DNA from: Verrucomicrobiaceae bacterium UBA2429 | GTDB taxonomy: Bacteria > Verrucomicrobiota > Verrucomicrobiia > Verrucomicrobiales > Verrucomicrobiaceae | Length of the DNA stretch: 64,000 nucleotides | Assembly (NCBI GenBank): GCA_002343505.1 | Contig: DDQZ01000094.1 | Span: 46,854 to 110,853 of the forward strand | Direction of reading: 5' to 3' | Shown: one piece after another, positions 14,973-22,568 of the stretch | Layout: each line of letters starts with the position of its first letter | Numbering within the stretch: position 1 is the first letter of the stretch | Notes under the pieces: model-generated | What the model was told of the DNA's origin: nothing | Databases searched by the model: none | Seen by the model: only the letters and a program-made list of their open reading frames with translations | Position numbers and translations under genes: made by a program

Positions 14973-16049
14973 ATGTTCGCTCCATCCCGGCATTCCTTCG
15001 CCATCCTGCTCAAACGCCACGCGCTTGAGCAGGGTAAGCTGGTGCTCCAATCCGTGATCGGACGCCGCGGCATCAAGCCCGACTGGACCCCTGCCATCGA
15101 AGCCCTGCGCTGGCGTGCGCTAAAACACCAGCATGCGCCGCCGCGCGCGCTCAACCCCGAGTTCCTGCCCGTCTGGGACGAGAACAAAGGCGGCGCGCCT
15201 CACGCCCGCGCGGTGCGTGTGCGCGCCGCCGGGCAGGAGGTGCTGCTGCCGGCATCGTTTTTTCAAACCGCCGCGGCGGCTTCCGCCTCCGACGTGCCCG
15301 GAATCGGCGCTCTTGCCGCGCCTGCGGCTGACCACGACGAGGACGGCGCGGACGGCGGCGGCGTCACCACTTGGGAGTTGCTGGCTTTCGAGCAGGGCGG
15401 AGCGCCCGCGATGCAAAAAAAATTCGCGCTCGAAAACGACGAGCCTGAAGACGTGCGCTTCCACGCGGCGGACATCGGAACGCTTTTGGCGCGCTCAGAG
15501 GCGGTGCCCGTGCCAGACGACGAGGACGCAGGGGCTGAGCATGAGGTGGACGAGGTCTTCGTCCCGCGCGTCATCGCGGGCAGGATCCTGCAGGCAGCGC
15601 AAAACGCGGGCGCGGTGGAGACAGGCGGCACCCTGCTGGGCCGGCTGCTGCGGGACGAGGCGCGCGGTACGATGGCGGCTGAGGTCCTGGCCTATGTGCC
15701 CGCGTTCAACGCCCCCGCCACCCTGACCACGCTCACTTTTACCGACGAGCACTTCGCGTGCGTGCAGGACACGCTGGTGCGCGAGCCATGCGCCGACTCA
15801 CTCATCGGTTTCGCGCACAGCCACCCTTCATCTCATTTTTGCCCGCCCTCCTGCCCGCCGGAGCGGCGCGCCCTCTGCCCGCGCCAGCGCGCGGTGCTGA
15901 GCGCGGCGGACCTGGCCATGATTCAGACGGTCTTCCCACGCGCTTACTCCGTCTTCCTGCTGGCCAACATGGCTGACAGCGGCCCCACGCTGGCCTGTTT
16001 CGGCTGGGCTGGCGGCAGCGTCGTCAGGCGGCCTTACCGTCTGGTCTAG
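14973..16049 (+). CDS. JAB/JAMM-domain metalloprotease, deubiquitinase-like
   Basis: A 358-residue protein. The first 185 residues are an unrecognised N-terminal part with acidic linkers. Residues about 195-345 form an MPN/JAMM domain: E216 in ETGGTLLG, H282 and H284 in HSHP, and S310/D313 in SAAD supply the zinc ligands and catalytic water. In the usual motif Ser follows HxHP by about eight residues. Here the gap is 25, with an inserted Cys-rich loop holding C290, C294 and C302. JAB proteins next to E1/E2/Ubl genes process the Ubl tail or remove it from targets. The gene starts 21 bases after the Ubl gene and ends 24 before the ATPase. Confidence 0.82.
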   Translation: MFAPSRHSFAILLKRHALEQGKLVLQSVIGRRGIKPDWTPAIEALRWRALKHQHAPPRALNPEFLPVWDENKGGAPHARAVRVRAAGQEVLLPASFFQTAAAASASDVPGIGALAAPAADHDEDGADGGGVTTWELLAFEQGGAPAMQKKFALENDEPEDVRFHAADIGTLLARSEAVPVPDDEDAGAEHEVDEVFVPRVIAGRILQAAQNAGAVETGGTLLGRLLRDEARGTMAAEVLAYVPAFNAPATLTTLTFTDEHFACVQDTLVREPCADSLIGFAHSHPSSHFCPPSCPPERRALCPRQRAVLSAADLAMIQTVFPRAYSVFLLANMADSGPTLACFGWAGGSVVRRPYRLV

Positions 16050-16073
16050 CCATTAATCTCACCCCCCTATCCC

Positions 16074-17801
16074 ATGCCACGCACCATGCACCCCTCCCGC
16101 GAGGAACTCGCCGAAATCATCAAACTCGCCACCGATCTCACCGATCCAGGGCACCCCGTCTCCGTGGAGCAGCTTGCGAGCTGCGCTGACGAGGAGGCGC
16201 GCGCCCCGCTGCTGCGTCTCTGCGCCACCGAAGCGCGCCGGCAAAAGGAGTGCGTTCGGCGCATGGCGGGGATCAATGAGCGGCTCTCCGAGCAGAACAA
16301 GCTGCTGACCGGCGAGCCGTTGATCGAGGCTGTCTTCATCCGCGCAGCGGAGAATGACAAGGCCGTCGTGTTTGCGCGCGGTCACAGGCAGCAGGTGGCT
16401 GTGGACGCAGGCGTGGACGCGCGCGCGCTCAAGCCGGGGGACGGCGTTTTGCTGGCTAAAGGTGGCGCGGCCATCATCGGCAGATGCGCCGCGTCTCTGA
16501 ACGGCTGCGTCGTGGCCGGGTTTGTCCGCTGGGCTGGCGCGAGGATGCTGGTGGAATACGGCGCGGGCCAGAAAGAGCTGCTGGAGGTTCCTCCCGGCGC
16601 TCTCGAAGACCCGGCTGTGGCGGGCATCGAGGCGGGAAGCGAAGTGCTCTGCCACGGAGAGGCCCGGATTTTTCTCGAACTGCTGCCCAAGGCCGCTGGC
16701 GACCATTTCAGCATACTCAAGGAGCCGCCTTCCGTCTCCGGGTCCGACATGGGCGGCATGGAGGACCTCTACCAGAGGATCAAAACCACGCTGTGCGCCT
16801 GCCTCCTGCATGGTGACAGTGCGCGCCTTTTTGGCCTGTCCGCGCGGCCCGGCGTGCTGCTTGCCGGCCCCCCCGGCGTGGGCAAGACATTGATCGCCAA
16901 ACGGCTCGCGGCGGAACTCAAGGCGGGGCACGGGAACTGCGTCTTCGCCTCGGTGAAGCCGGGTGAGTTTGCCTCCAAGTGGTATGGCGAGGCGGAGGCC
17001 AGAGTGCGCGCCGCCTTCAAGCACCTCAACACCCATGCCGCCCGGGGGCTTGTGGTGCTTTACCTCGACGAGGTGGAGTGCCTGGGCAGGACTCGCGGCT
17101 TCGCCCCCGGCGGCGTGCATGACGACAAAGTGCTCGCCTGCGTGCTGGCCGAACTGGATGGACTGCAGAGTCTGTCCAACGTGGCCGTCATCGCCTCCAC
17201 CAACCGTGTCGAAATGCTCGACCCGGCCTTTGTGGAAAGGATCGGCGGCTCGATCATTCATGTGCCGCGCCCGGACGCGCGCACCGCGGCGGAGATGCTC
17301 AAAGTCCACCTGCCTGAGCACATGCCATTCTCCCCCAATGGAGCCGAAAGGCATGTCACACGCTCCGCCCTGATCGAGGCCGCCGTCGCCCTGCTGTATG
17401 CGGACAACGCGCCCGCGTCAGCCATTGCCAAGGTGACCTTCACTGACGGCAAACAGCGTGTCGTCCTCGCGCGTGAGCTGGTCAGCGGACGCCTGCTCGC
17501 CAGCCTTGCCGACGCCGCCAAACGCCGCGCCCACGACCGCTTCATCCAGGTTGGCGGCGGCGGCATCCGCGTCGAGGACATCGAATGGGCCGCGCATGAA
17601 ACAGCGGAGCGCATGAGGCGCCTGCTCACGCGTGAAAACATCCACCACTATCTCACGGACCTGCCGCAGACCACCCAGGTGCTCAGTGTGGATCCGGTCA
17701 TGCCTCCCGGCGCGGCGGAGGGGCCGCCTCTCATCGTGCCCCGCCCCATCCAGGATGATGACTGGATCATTCAACTTCTCGACCCGGAATCACAGCCATG
17801 A
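16074..17801 (+). CDS. arc: ARC/Mpa-like proteasomal AAA ATPase
   Basis: A 575-residue AAA protein. Residues about 45-85 are a likely coiled coil (LCATEARRQKECVRRM and onward). Residues 85-215 contain OB-like beta segments. The AAA module follows, with Walker A AGPPGVGKT (about 263-271), Walker B LVVLYLDEVE (about 327-336), STNRVEMLDPAF (sensor 1) and VPRPDARTAAEML. Coiled coil, OB and AAA in this order is the architecture of actinobacterial ARC/Mpa, where the coiled coil binds Pup and the hexamer unfolds pupylated proteins. The C-terminus ends DPESQP instead of the GQYL-type tail that docks onto the 20S core. It overlaps the Dop-like gene in ATGA. A generic AAA unfoldase is the alternative, but the neighbours support ARC. 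Confidence 0.82.
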   Translation: MPRTMHPSREELAEIIKLATDLTDPGHPVSVEQLASCADEEARAPLLRLCATEARRQKECVRRMAGINERLSEQNKLLTGEPLIEAVFIRAAENDKAVVFARGHRQQVAVDAGVDARALKPGDGVLLAKGGAAIIGRCAASLNGCVVAGFVRWAGARMLVEYGAGQKELLEVPPGALEDPAVAGIEAGSEVLCHGEARIFLELLPKAAGDHFSILKEPPSVSGSDMGGMEDLYQRIKTTLCACLLHGDSARLFGLSARPGVLLAGPPGVGKTLIAKRLAAELKAGHGNCVFASVKPGEFASKWYGEAEARVRAAFKHLNTHAARGLVVLYLDEVECLGRTRGFAPGGVHDDKVLACVLAELDGLQSLSNVAVIASTNRVEMLDPAFVERIGGSIIHVPRPDARTAAEMLKVHLPEHMPFSPNGAERHVTRSALIEAAVALLYADNAPASAIAKVTFTDGKQRVVLARELVSGRLLASLADAAKRRAHDRFIQVGGGGIRVEDIEWAAHETAERMRRLLTRENIHHYLTDLPQTTQVLSVDPVMPPGAAEGPPLIVPRPIQDDDWIIQLLDPESQP

Positions 17802-19474
17802 ATTATCGCGCGCGACCCAAGCTCCGCAGTGTGCCCAAAACCATCGGCGGTGATGTCGAACTGGCCAACTTCATGACCGGCCTGCCGGCGGACTACGCCC
17901 TTGATGTCAACGCCGTCAGCGCGCGCCTCATCCTCGCCGCAGTGCCCGGCGTCGTCACCGCCATCCCGTCCGTCCATGCCTCTGTTCGCGCGGCGGCGGG
18001 CCAGCAGGAGTTCCCCGTTGGCGCGCTGGACGAGGACACGCCCGGCTTCGACACCACCCAGCGCGGGCTGCAATACTACCACCCAGTGGACTGGGGGCGC
18101 TTGTTCCTCGGCAATGGCGGCTCCTGTTACATTGACGCCGACCACCCCGAGATTTGCGTGCCGGAGTGCGCCTCCGCCCTCGATCATCTGACGTGGACGC
18201 GCGCCGGCCTCGAAATCTGCCGGCGCGCCATGCTCGCCGCCAATGCCGGGCTGGCAGCGGAGGGCGGCGGCAGGATACGGCTGCTGGCCAACAATTCGGA
18301 CGGGCGCGGCAACTCCTACGGCAGCCACATCAACATCTGCGTCACGGACGAATGCTGGTCCGCTGTCTGCCTGAAAAACGGCCCTGCTGCTGCCTTCACC
18401 GCCTCCGCCTTCGCGGTGCTGGCGGCTCTGTTCGGCCAGGGCAAGGCCGGGCATGAGGCCTATGGCGCCCCCTGCAAATACCAGCTCTCCCAGCGCGCCG
18501 ACTTCTTCAACGTGACACGGGAGTTCTCCACCCAGTGGCCGAACCGCGGCCTCATCAACACGCGGCAGGAGCCGCACGCGGCGGCGCGGCACGGTGTGGA
18601 GCGCATGCACATCATCCCCTTTGACTTCGCACTTTCCCAGAGCGCGCATTTGATAAAAACCGGACTGCTGCAGTTGCTCTTCGCTCTCATCGAGTCGGGC
18701 GCGCCCCTGCCGGAGGCGCTGATTCTGCGCGATCCCGTGACTGCCTTTCAGCGCTTCAGCCGGGACGTGGCCCTGAAAGCCGCCGTGCCCGCGCAGTCGG
18801 GCAGCGAGACGGGCATCATCGAATGGTTCGAGAGATTTCTGGATCTGCTTGAGGGATGGAAGGAAGGCTTTGAGGACTCGGTGCCCGGCGCCGGCAGCAT
18901 CCTCTTGCATGCCCGCTGGCTTTCGGAAGCGCTGCGGGCGCGGGATCACTCCGGGCTGGCCGCGCACCTGGACGGCTGGAGCAAACTCGGCCTGCTGAAG
19001 TCCGCCATGTCCTGCGATCCCGCGCTGGACTGGTCCTCGCCGGAGATCAAGGCGCTGGACCATTTGTATGCTTCCCTGGACGAGGAGGGGTTGTATTTGC
19101 AAATGGAGCGCGCTGACAAGGCCATGACGTTTTTCTCCGAAGCCGATCTCGATGCCGCAATCCGGCAGCCTCCGAAAAACACGCGCGCCGCCCTGCGCGC
19201 CCGCCTCATTCGAGTCATCCCGGCCGATCATCTGCGCAGCCTGGACTGGGGCGAGGTGATCTTCGACCTCGACCCCGGCGGCCGCCCCGTCCGGCTGGCC
19301 ATGCCCCCGCCCTGGGCGCACGGACTGGACACGCCCGCCGGACGCGCCGGCGACTATTCCAAACTTTGCGCGGCGGTGAATGCCGGCGCGTCATTCGAAC
19401 CCCACCACCACCATGAGCCAGACACAACAGACACGCACAGAACAGACCACCCGCGCCCAGCAACCCTGCGATGA
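17798..19474 (+). CDS. dop: Dop-like Pup deamidase/depupylase (PafA/Dop family)
   Basis: A 558-residue member of the carboxylate-amine-ligase-like PafA/Dop family. KTIGGDVELANFM (15-27) stands where family members have G-x-E-x-E. NGGSCYIDADHPE carries D113, equivalent to the catalytic Asp. Then come VPECASALDHL, NNSDGRGNSYGSH and YQLSQRADF, followed by RGLINTRQEPHA. The SYGSH, QLSQR and PEC wording, plus about 30 extra residues between the N-terminal motif and NGG (like a Dop loop), place it closer to Dop than to PafA. Oddities are a D replacing the first Glu of the N-terminal motif and HIN in place of the common HEN. The last 25 residues are His-rich and overlap the pup-like gene out of frame. 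Dop would deamidate the terminal Gln of the Pup-like protein and remove it from targets. Confidence 0.83.
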   Translation: MNYRARPKLRSVPKTIGGDVELANFMTGLPADYALDVNAVSARLILAAVPGVVTAIPSVHASVRAAAGQQEFPVGALDEDTPGFDTTQRGLQYYHPVDWGRLFLGNGGSCYIDADHPEICVPECASALDHLTWTRAGLEICRRAMLAANAGLAAEGGGRIRLLANNSDGRGNSYGSHINICVTDECWSAVCLKNGPAAAFTASAFAVLAALFGQGKAGHEAYGAPCKYQLSQRADFFNVTREFSTQWPNRGLINTRQEPHAAARHGVERMHIIPFDFALSQSAHLIKTGLLQLLFALIESGAPLPEALILRDPVTAFQRFSRDVALKAAVPAQSGSETGIIEWFERFLDLLEGWKEGFEDSVPGAGSILLHARWLSEALRARDHSGLAAHLDGWSKLGLLKSAMSCDPALDWSSPEIKALDHLYASLDEEGLYLQMERADKAMTFFSEADLDAAIRQPPKNTRAALRARLIRVIPADHLRSLDWGEVIFDLDPGGRPVRLAMPPPWAHGLDTPAGRAGDYSKLCAAVNAGASFEPHHHHEPDTTDTHRTDHPRPATLR

Positions 19475-19622
19475 CGACGACGCGGACGAAGGCATCCTCG
19501 CTGCTGCCGCGCAGGAAAACGCCCAGCTCGCCAAGGCCAGCCAGGAGATCCTCAAAAAAGCGCTCCAGGGCCTGGACGCGGGCGCGTTTCTGCAGGCCAA
19601 CAAACAAAAAAGCGCCCAGTGA
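19413..19622 (+). CDS. pup: Pup-like modifier protein ending in Gln
   Basis: A 69-residue, highly charged, probably mostly disordered protein. It has a Gln/Thr-rich N-terminus, an acidic patch DDDDADE at 20-26, a helix from about 28 to 54 (ILAAAAQENAQLAKASQEIL), and a C-terminus ending NKQKSAQ. Length, disorder, a central helix suited to a coiled-coil partner, and a terminal Gln are those of Pup, whose last residue Dop converts to Glu before PafA ligation. The usual Gly-Gly before the last residue is replaced by Ser-Ala. The gene begins inside the 3' end of the dop-like gene (62-base overlap), and its TGA shares a base with the next ATG (TGATG). The position between dop- and pafA-like genes supports the call strongly. 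Confidence 0.78.
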   Translation: MSQTQQTRTEQTTRAQQPCDDDDADEGILAAAAQENAQLAKASQEILKKALQGLDAGAFLQANKQKSAQ

Positions 19623-21970
19623 TGAAAACCGCCAGAGACCCGGCCATCATTTGCGGCGAGGAGCAGGAGCTTGGCTTCGCCGCGTTCCTGGGCGGCAGTC
19701 GCGTCAGCGAGGACGAAATCTATCCCGCGTTTCTGGAGAATGCCCGCCGGTTTGGCATTCCGAATGAAGGCTGGCACGGGGGAGTCTTTGTGGCCAATGG
19801 CGGCAGCATCTACCGGGACGCCGCGCGCGGCGGCGCGCGCGCGCGGGGCGGACAGCATCTCGAATTTGCCACCGCTGAATGCACGAACCCGCGCGATCTG
19901 CGCCTCCAGGTGCGCGGCATGGAGAAGCTCATGCTCGACATTCTCGACAGGACGCTCGAATCCATGCCCGGCGGCGACGGGATACGCGCCAGCTTTCTGC
20001 GCACCAACTGCGATCCGGCCGCCGCCGCTTCCTGGGGGACTCATCTCAACATTCAATCCTCGGCCCACCCGGACGACTTCGAGCACAACGGGCTGGTGCC
20101 GCATCTGGTGACGAAGATGCTTCTCGGTGGCGAAGGCGGCTTTGTTCCGAGGAGTGATCCCCTGAAGCCCGGCGAACCCACATATCTGCTCTCTCCTCGC
20201 ATGTTTCATTTCGGCGGCCACGTCACCGGAGGCAATTCAGAGTCCGCGCGCGAGAGGCCGCTCATTTGCACAAAAGGTGACCGGCATAGCCTGCATCATC
20301 ACCGCCTCCATCTCATCGGCTTCGCCTGCCTGCTTTCCGACCGCGCCCACATGCTGGACCGCGGCTCCACGATGCTCGTGGCGCGCGTGGCGGAGCTGAC
20401 GCGCGGCGCGGCCTTCTCGAAATTCGCGCTCGACTCTCCCGCTGACGCGCTGCGCGTCGTGAACTGGGATCCTTCCCTGAGGGCGCTGATCAATTTGAGA
20501 AACGGCGCGCAAATGTCCGCACTCGACATTCAGGAGGCGTACGCGGATGCCTGCGAGCGTCACCTTGATCAACTGCCCCCCTGGGCGGGCGCCTTTCTTC
20601 AGGATTGGAAAAGCGCCCTGCAAGACCTGCGCCACGGCTGGGAGCGGGCCATGTACCTACAGTGGCCGCTCAAGAGAATGATCTTCGAGACGCAGGGGGC
20701 TTTCACCCTTCCCAACGAACCCGCCCTGCTCGCGCTCGACATGAAATACGGCGCGTATGGCAGGCATGAAACGGGAGTTTTTGACCAGATGGCCGCCGCT
20801 GGCTGCCTGCCTGACGGCCAGCTTCTGCTTGATGAAACGGAGGTTCACAGAGCCAGGATCACTCCGCCGCAGGACACTCGCGCGAAACTCAGGGGTGATG
20901 CCATCTCGGAGATCATCATTCAAGGCCCCCTGCGCCGGGGCGATGGCAGCCATGCCTCGTGGACCTCCGTTTTTGACGCGCATCGAAACGCCGCGCTGGA
21001 TCTTGGCCAGACGCAATGTCTCACGCCGCATTGGCGGCCTGTCTTCAAGGACTCACCCAAAAGTCTTCTTGAATCATCCCAAAGCTATCCGCCGATGCGG
21101 CTCTACGAGCTTGGGCGCTACACGGAAGCACTGGCGGAACTCGACAGCCAATACCCGGACAATGACCATGCGCGCTCTCAACGTGTGTGGATTCTCGCCC
21201 GTCTGGGCCGCGCCAGCGAGGCGATTGAAACTCTGGACGAGCACAGCCTGCATATGACGGATGAACTCCTCCTGTCCATAGACCATCTGCTGGTCTCCCG
21301 GTTTCTCGGGTTCGGGCCGCGTCCCGAGGCTCCCCTCTGGATTCGAGTCGGCGGCAATGCGGACAGTCGGCGCTCCGCGGTTTTTGCCAGCGGTGCCGGG
21401 GCGGCGCTCCTGCGCATGGGCGAGCTTGATGCGGCCGAGCAAAAATTGCGCATGGCGGCCGGATCACTTGCCTGTACCAGGATCGGCGCGCGCGCGCGCT
21501 GCGATCTTGCCAGATGCCTCGCCATGAAAGGCGCGCTGGAGCCTGGTTTCTCGAAGGTGGTGGAGGCTGCGAGTGTGCTGGAGTCGAGGGGCTTTTTCGG
21601 CGACTGGGCAGAGTTTGGCCTGCCCACTCTGGCTCGGCTCGCGCACATGCGCGGGGAGCGCTCGCTGGCGCTTGATGCCCTCAAGCGTTCCAGGGTGATG
21701 CTTGCCGCATTCGAGGCCCGGACGGCACTTTTGCGGGTTCGTGTGCTTGAAGCCAGAATCAGGGGCGTCATGGACAATGAGGCGGACTCGGTCTTCGATG
21801 CTGTCAATGGATTGCTGTCCGGGGACGTTCCCTCCTGCCACGCCAGTGACCCTGGCCTGCTGGTTTTGGAGGACTGCTGGGCGCAGTGGGTGTCGGGAGA
21901 GCCGCTGCCCGACGCCCTCCATTCCAAGCTGCCCGCGGCCAGACATGACCCGTGCTTCTGGGGTTTGTGA
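19622..21970 (+). CDS. pafA: PafA-like Pup ligase with C-terminal helical-repeat extension
   Basis: A 782-residue protein. Residues 1 to about 470 form a PafA/Dop-type ligase: ICGEEQELGF (E13/E14/E16) is the ATP/Mg-binding N-terminal motif, VANGGSIYRD supplies the likely catalytic D66, then GQHLEFATAEC, WGTHLNIQSS (HLN where HEN is common), and RPLICTKGD with HRLHLIG. The short gap between the first motif and NGG, as in PafA, and FATAEC favour ligase over Dop. Residues about 490-780 are not part of standard PafA (about 480 residues). They read as helical hairpins (LYELGRYTEALAELDSQ, ILARLGRASEAIETLD, GAALLRMGELDAAEQKL), the look of TPR repeats. The extension could bind substrates or the RING-like protein. 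Translation is coupled to the pup-like gene. Confidence 0.78.
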   Translation: MKTARDPAIICGEEQELGFAAFLGGSRVSEDEIYPAFLENARRFGIPNEGWHGGVFVANGGSIYRDAARGGARARGGQHLEFATAECTNPRDLRLQVRGMEKLMLDILDRTLESMPGGDGIRASFLRTNCDPAAAASWGTHLNIQSSAHPDDFEHNGLVPHLVTKMLLGGEGGFVPRSDPLKPGEPTYLLSPRMFHFGGHVTGGNSESARERPLICTKGDRHSLHHHRLHLIGFACLLSDRAHMLDRGSTMLVARVAELTRGAAFSKFALDSPADALRVVNWDPSLRALINLRNGAQMSALDIQEAYADACERHLDQLPPWAGAFLQDWKSALQDLRHGWERAMYLQWPLKRMIFETQGAFTLPNEPALLALDMKYGAYGRHETGVFDQMAAAGCLPDGQLLLDETEVHRARITPPQDTRAKLRGDAISEIIIQGPLRRGDGSHASWTSVFDAHRNAALDLGQTQCLTPHWRPVFKDSPKSLLESSQSYPPMRLYELGRYTEALAELDSQYPDNDHARSQRVWILARLGRASEAIETLDEHSLHMTDELLLSIDHLLVSRFLGFGPRPEAPLWIRVGGNADSRRSAVFASGAGAALLRMGELDAAEQKLRMAAGSLACTRIGARARCDLARCLAMKGALEPGFSKVVEAASVLESRGFFGDWAEFGLPTLARLAHMRGERSLALDALKRSRVMLAAFEARTALLRVRVLEARIRGVMDNEADSVFDAVNGLLSGDVPSCHASDPGLLVLEDCWAQWVSGEPLPDALHSKLPAARHDPCFWGL

Positions 21971-21989
21971 ATCCGTGCCCGTCATTGCC

Positions 21990-22568
21990 ATGCCCGTGAA
22001 CGCGCGCATCAAACGCCCCCCGCCTCTGCGTGGCGGGTGCCTGGCTGTCTGGCTGCCCTCCGCGGTGCTGCTCGCGGCGGTTTTCCTGCATCCAGTCCCA
22101 GCCGGCCTCCTCATTCCTGCAGCTCTGCCGGGAGTCGTCTCCATCATTGCCCTGGTTCGTGTCTCCACATGGGAGGCTCGCTGTCTCACCTCCGCGGCAG
22201 CGCTTGCATTCAGTTGCGCCGTCACCTGGCTCATCGAGCTTTCCAGTTTGGCATTGCTGCCGGTTGAAGCGGGTTCCGGCACGCTCGCGTTTGCTTGTGG
22301 CATGAGTGTGATGCTTTTTGCACCGGTCTCATTGCGGCGCGCGGTCTGGGCGGCCTCTGTTTTCGGACTCGCGCTCGCCTGTGCCGCCGTCGTCACCAGA
22401 CACTGGGAATATCTGGCCCGGAGGCATGATGCTGGAGGGATGGTGCTTGCCACCCTCCAGGCATGCGCAGGAATGATTTTCACCCTCTGCCTCATGACTT
22501 GCAACACGCGCAGGGCGCGCAAGAGCATGGGCCGGATCAACAGGAGGCGCCGGCCGTCATGCCGCTGA
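21990..22568 (+). CDS. Small polytopic membrane protein, unknown function
   Basis: About 192 residues with a short basic N-terminus (NARIKRPPPLRGG), then five or so hydrophobic stretches (for example LAVWLPSAVLLAAVFL, GLLIPAALPGVVSIIALV, FACGMSVMLFAPV, AASVFGLALACAAVV) and a strongly basic C-terminal tail rich in Arg. No motif is recognised. It starts 19 bases after the pafA-like gene (GTG 21975 is an alternative start) and overlaps the next gene by ten bases, so it is probably part of the same transcript. It may place part of the system at the membrane, which is a guess from position only. Confidence 0.6.
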   Translation: MPVNARIKRPPPLRGGCLAVWLPSAVLLAAVFLHPVPAGLLIPAALPGVVSIIALVRVSTWEARCLTSAAALAFSCAVTWLIELSSLALLPVEAGSGTLAFACGMSVMLFAPVSLRRAVWAASVFGLALACAAVVTRHWEYLARRHDAGGMVLATLQACAGMIFTLCLMTCNTRRARKSMGRINRRRRPSCR

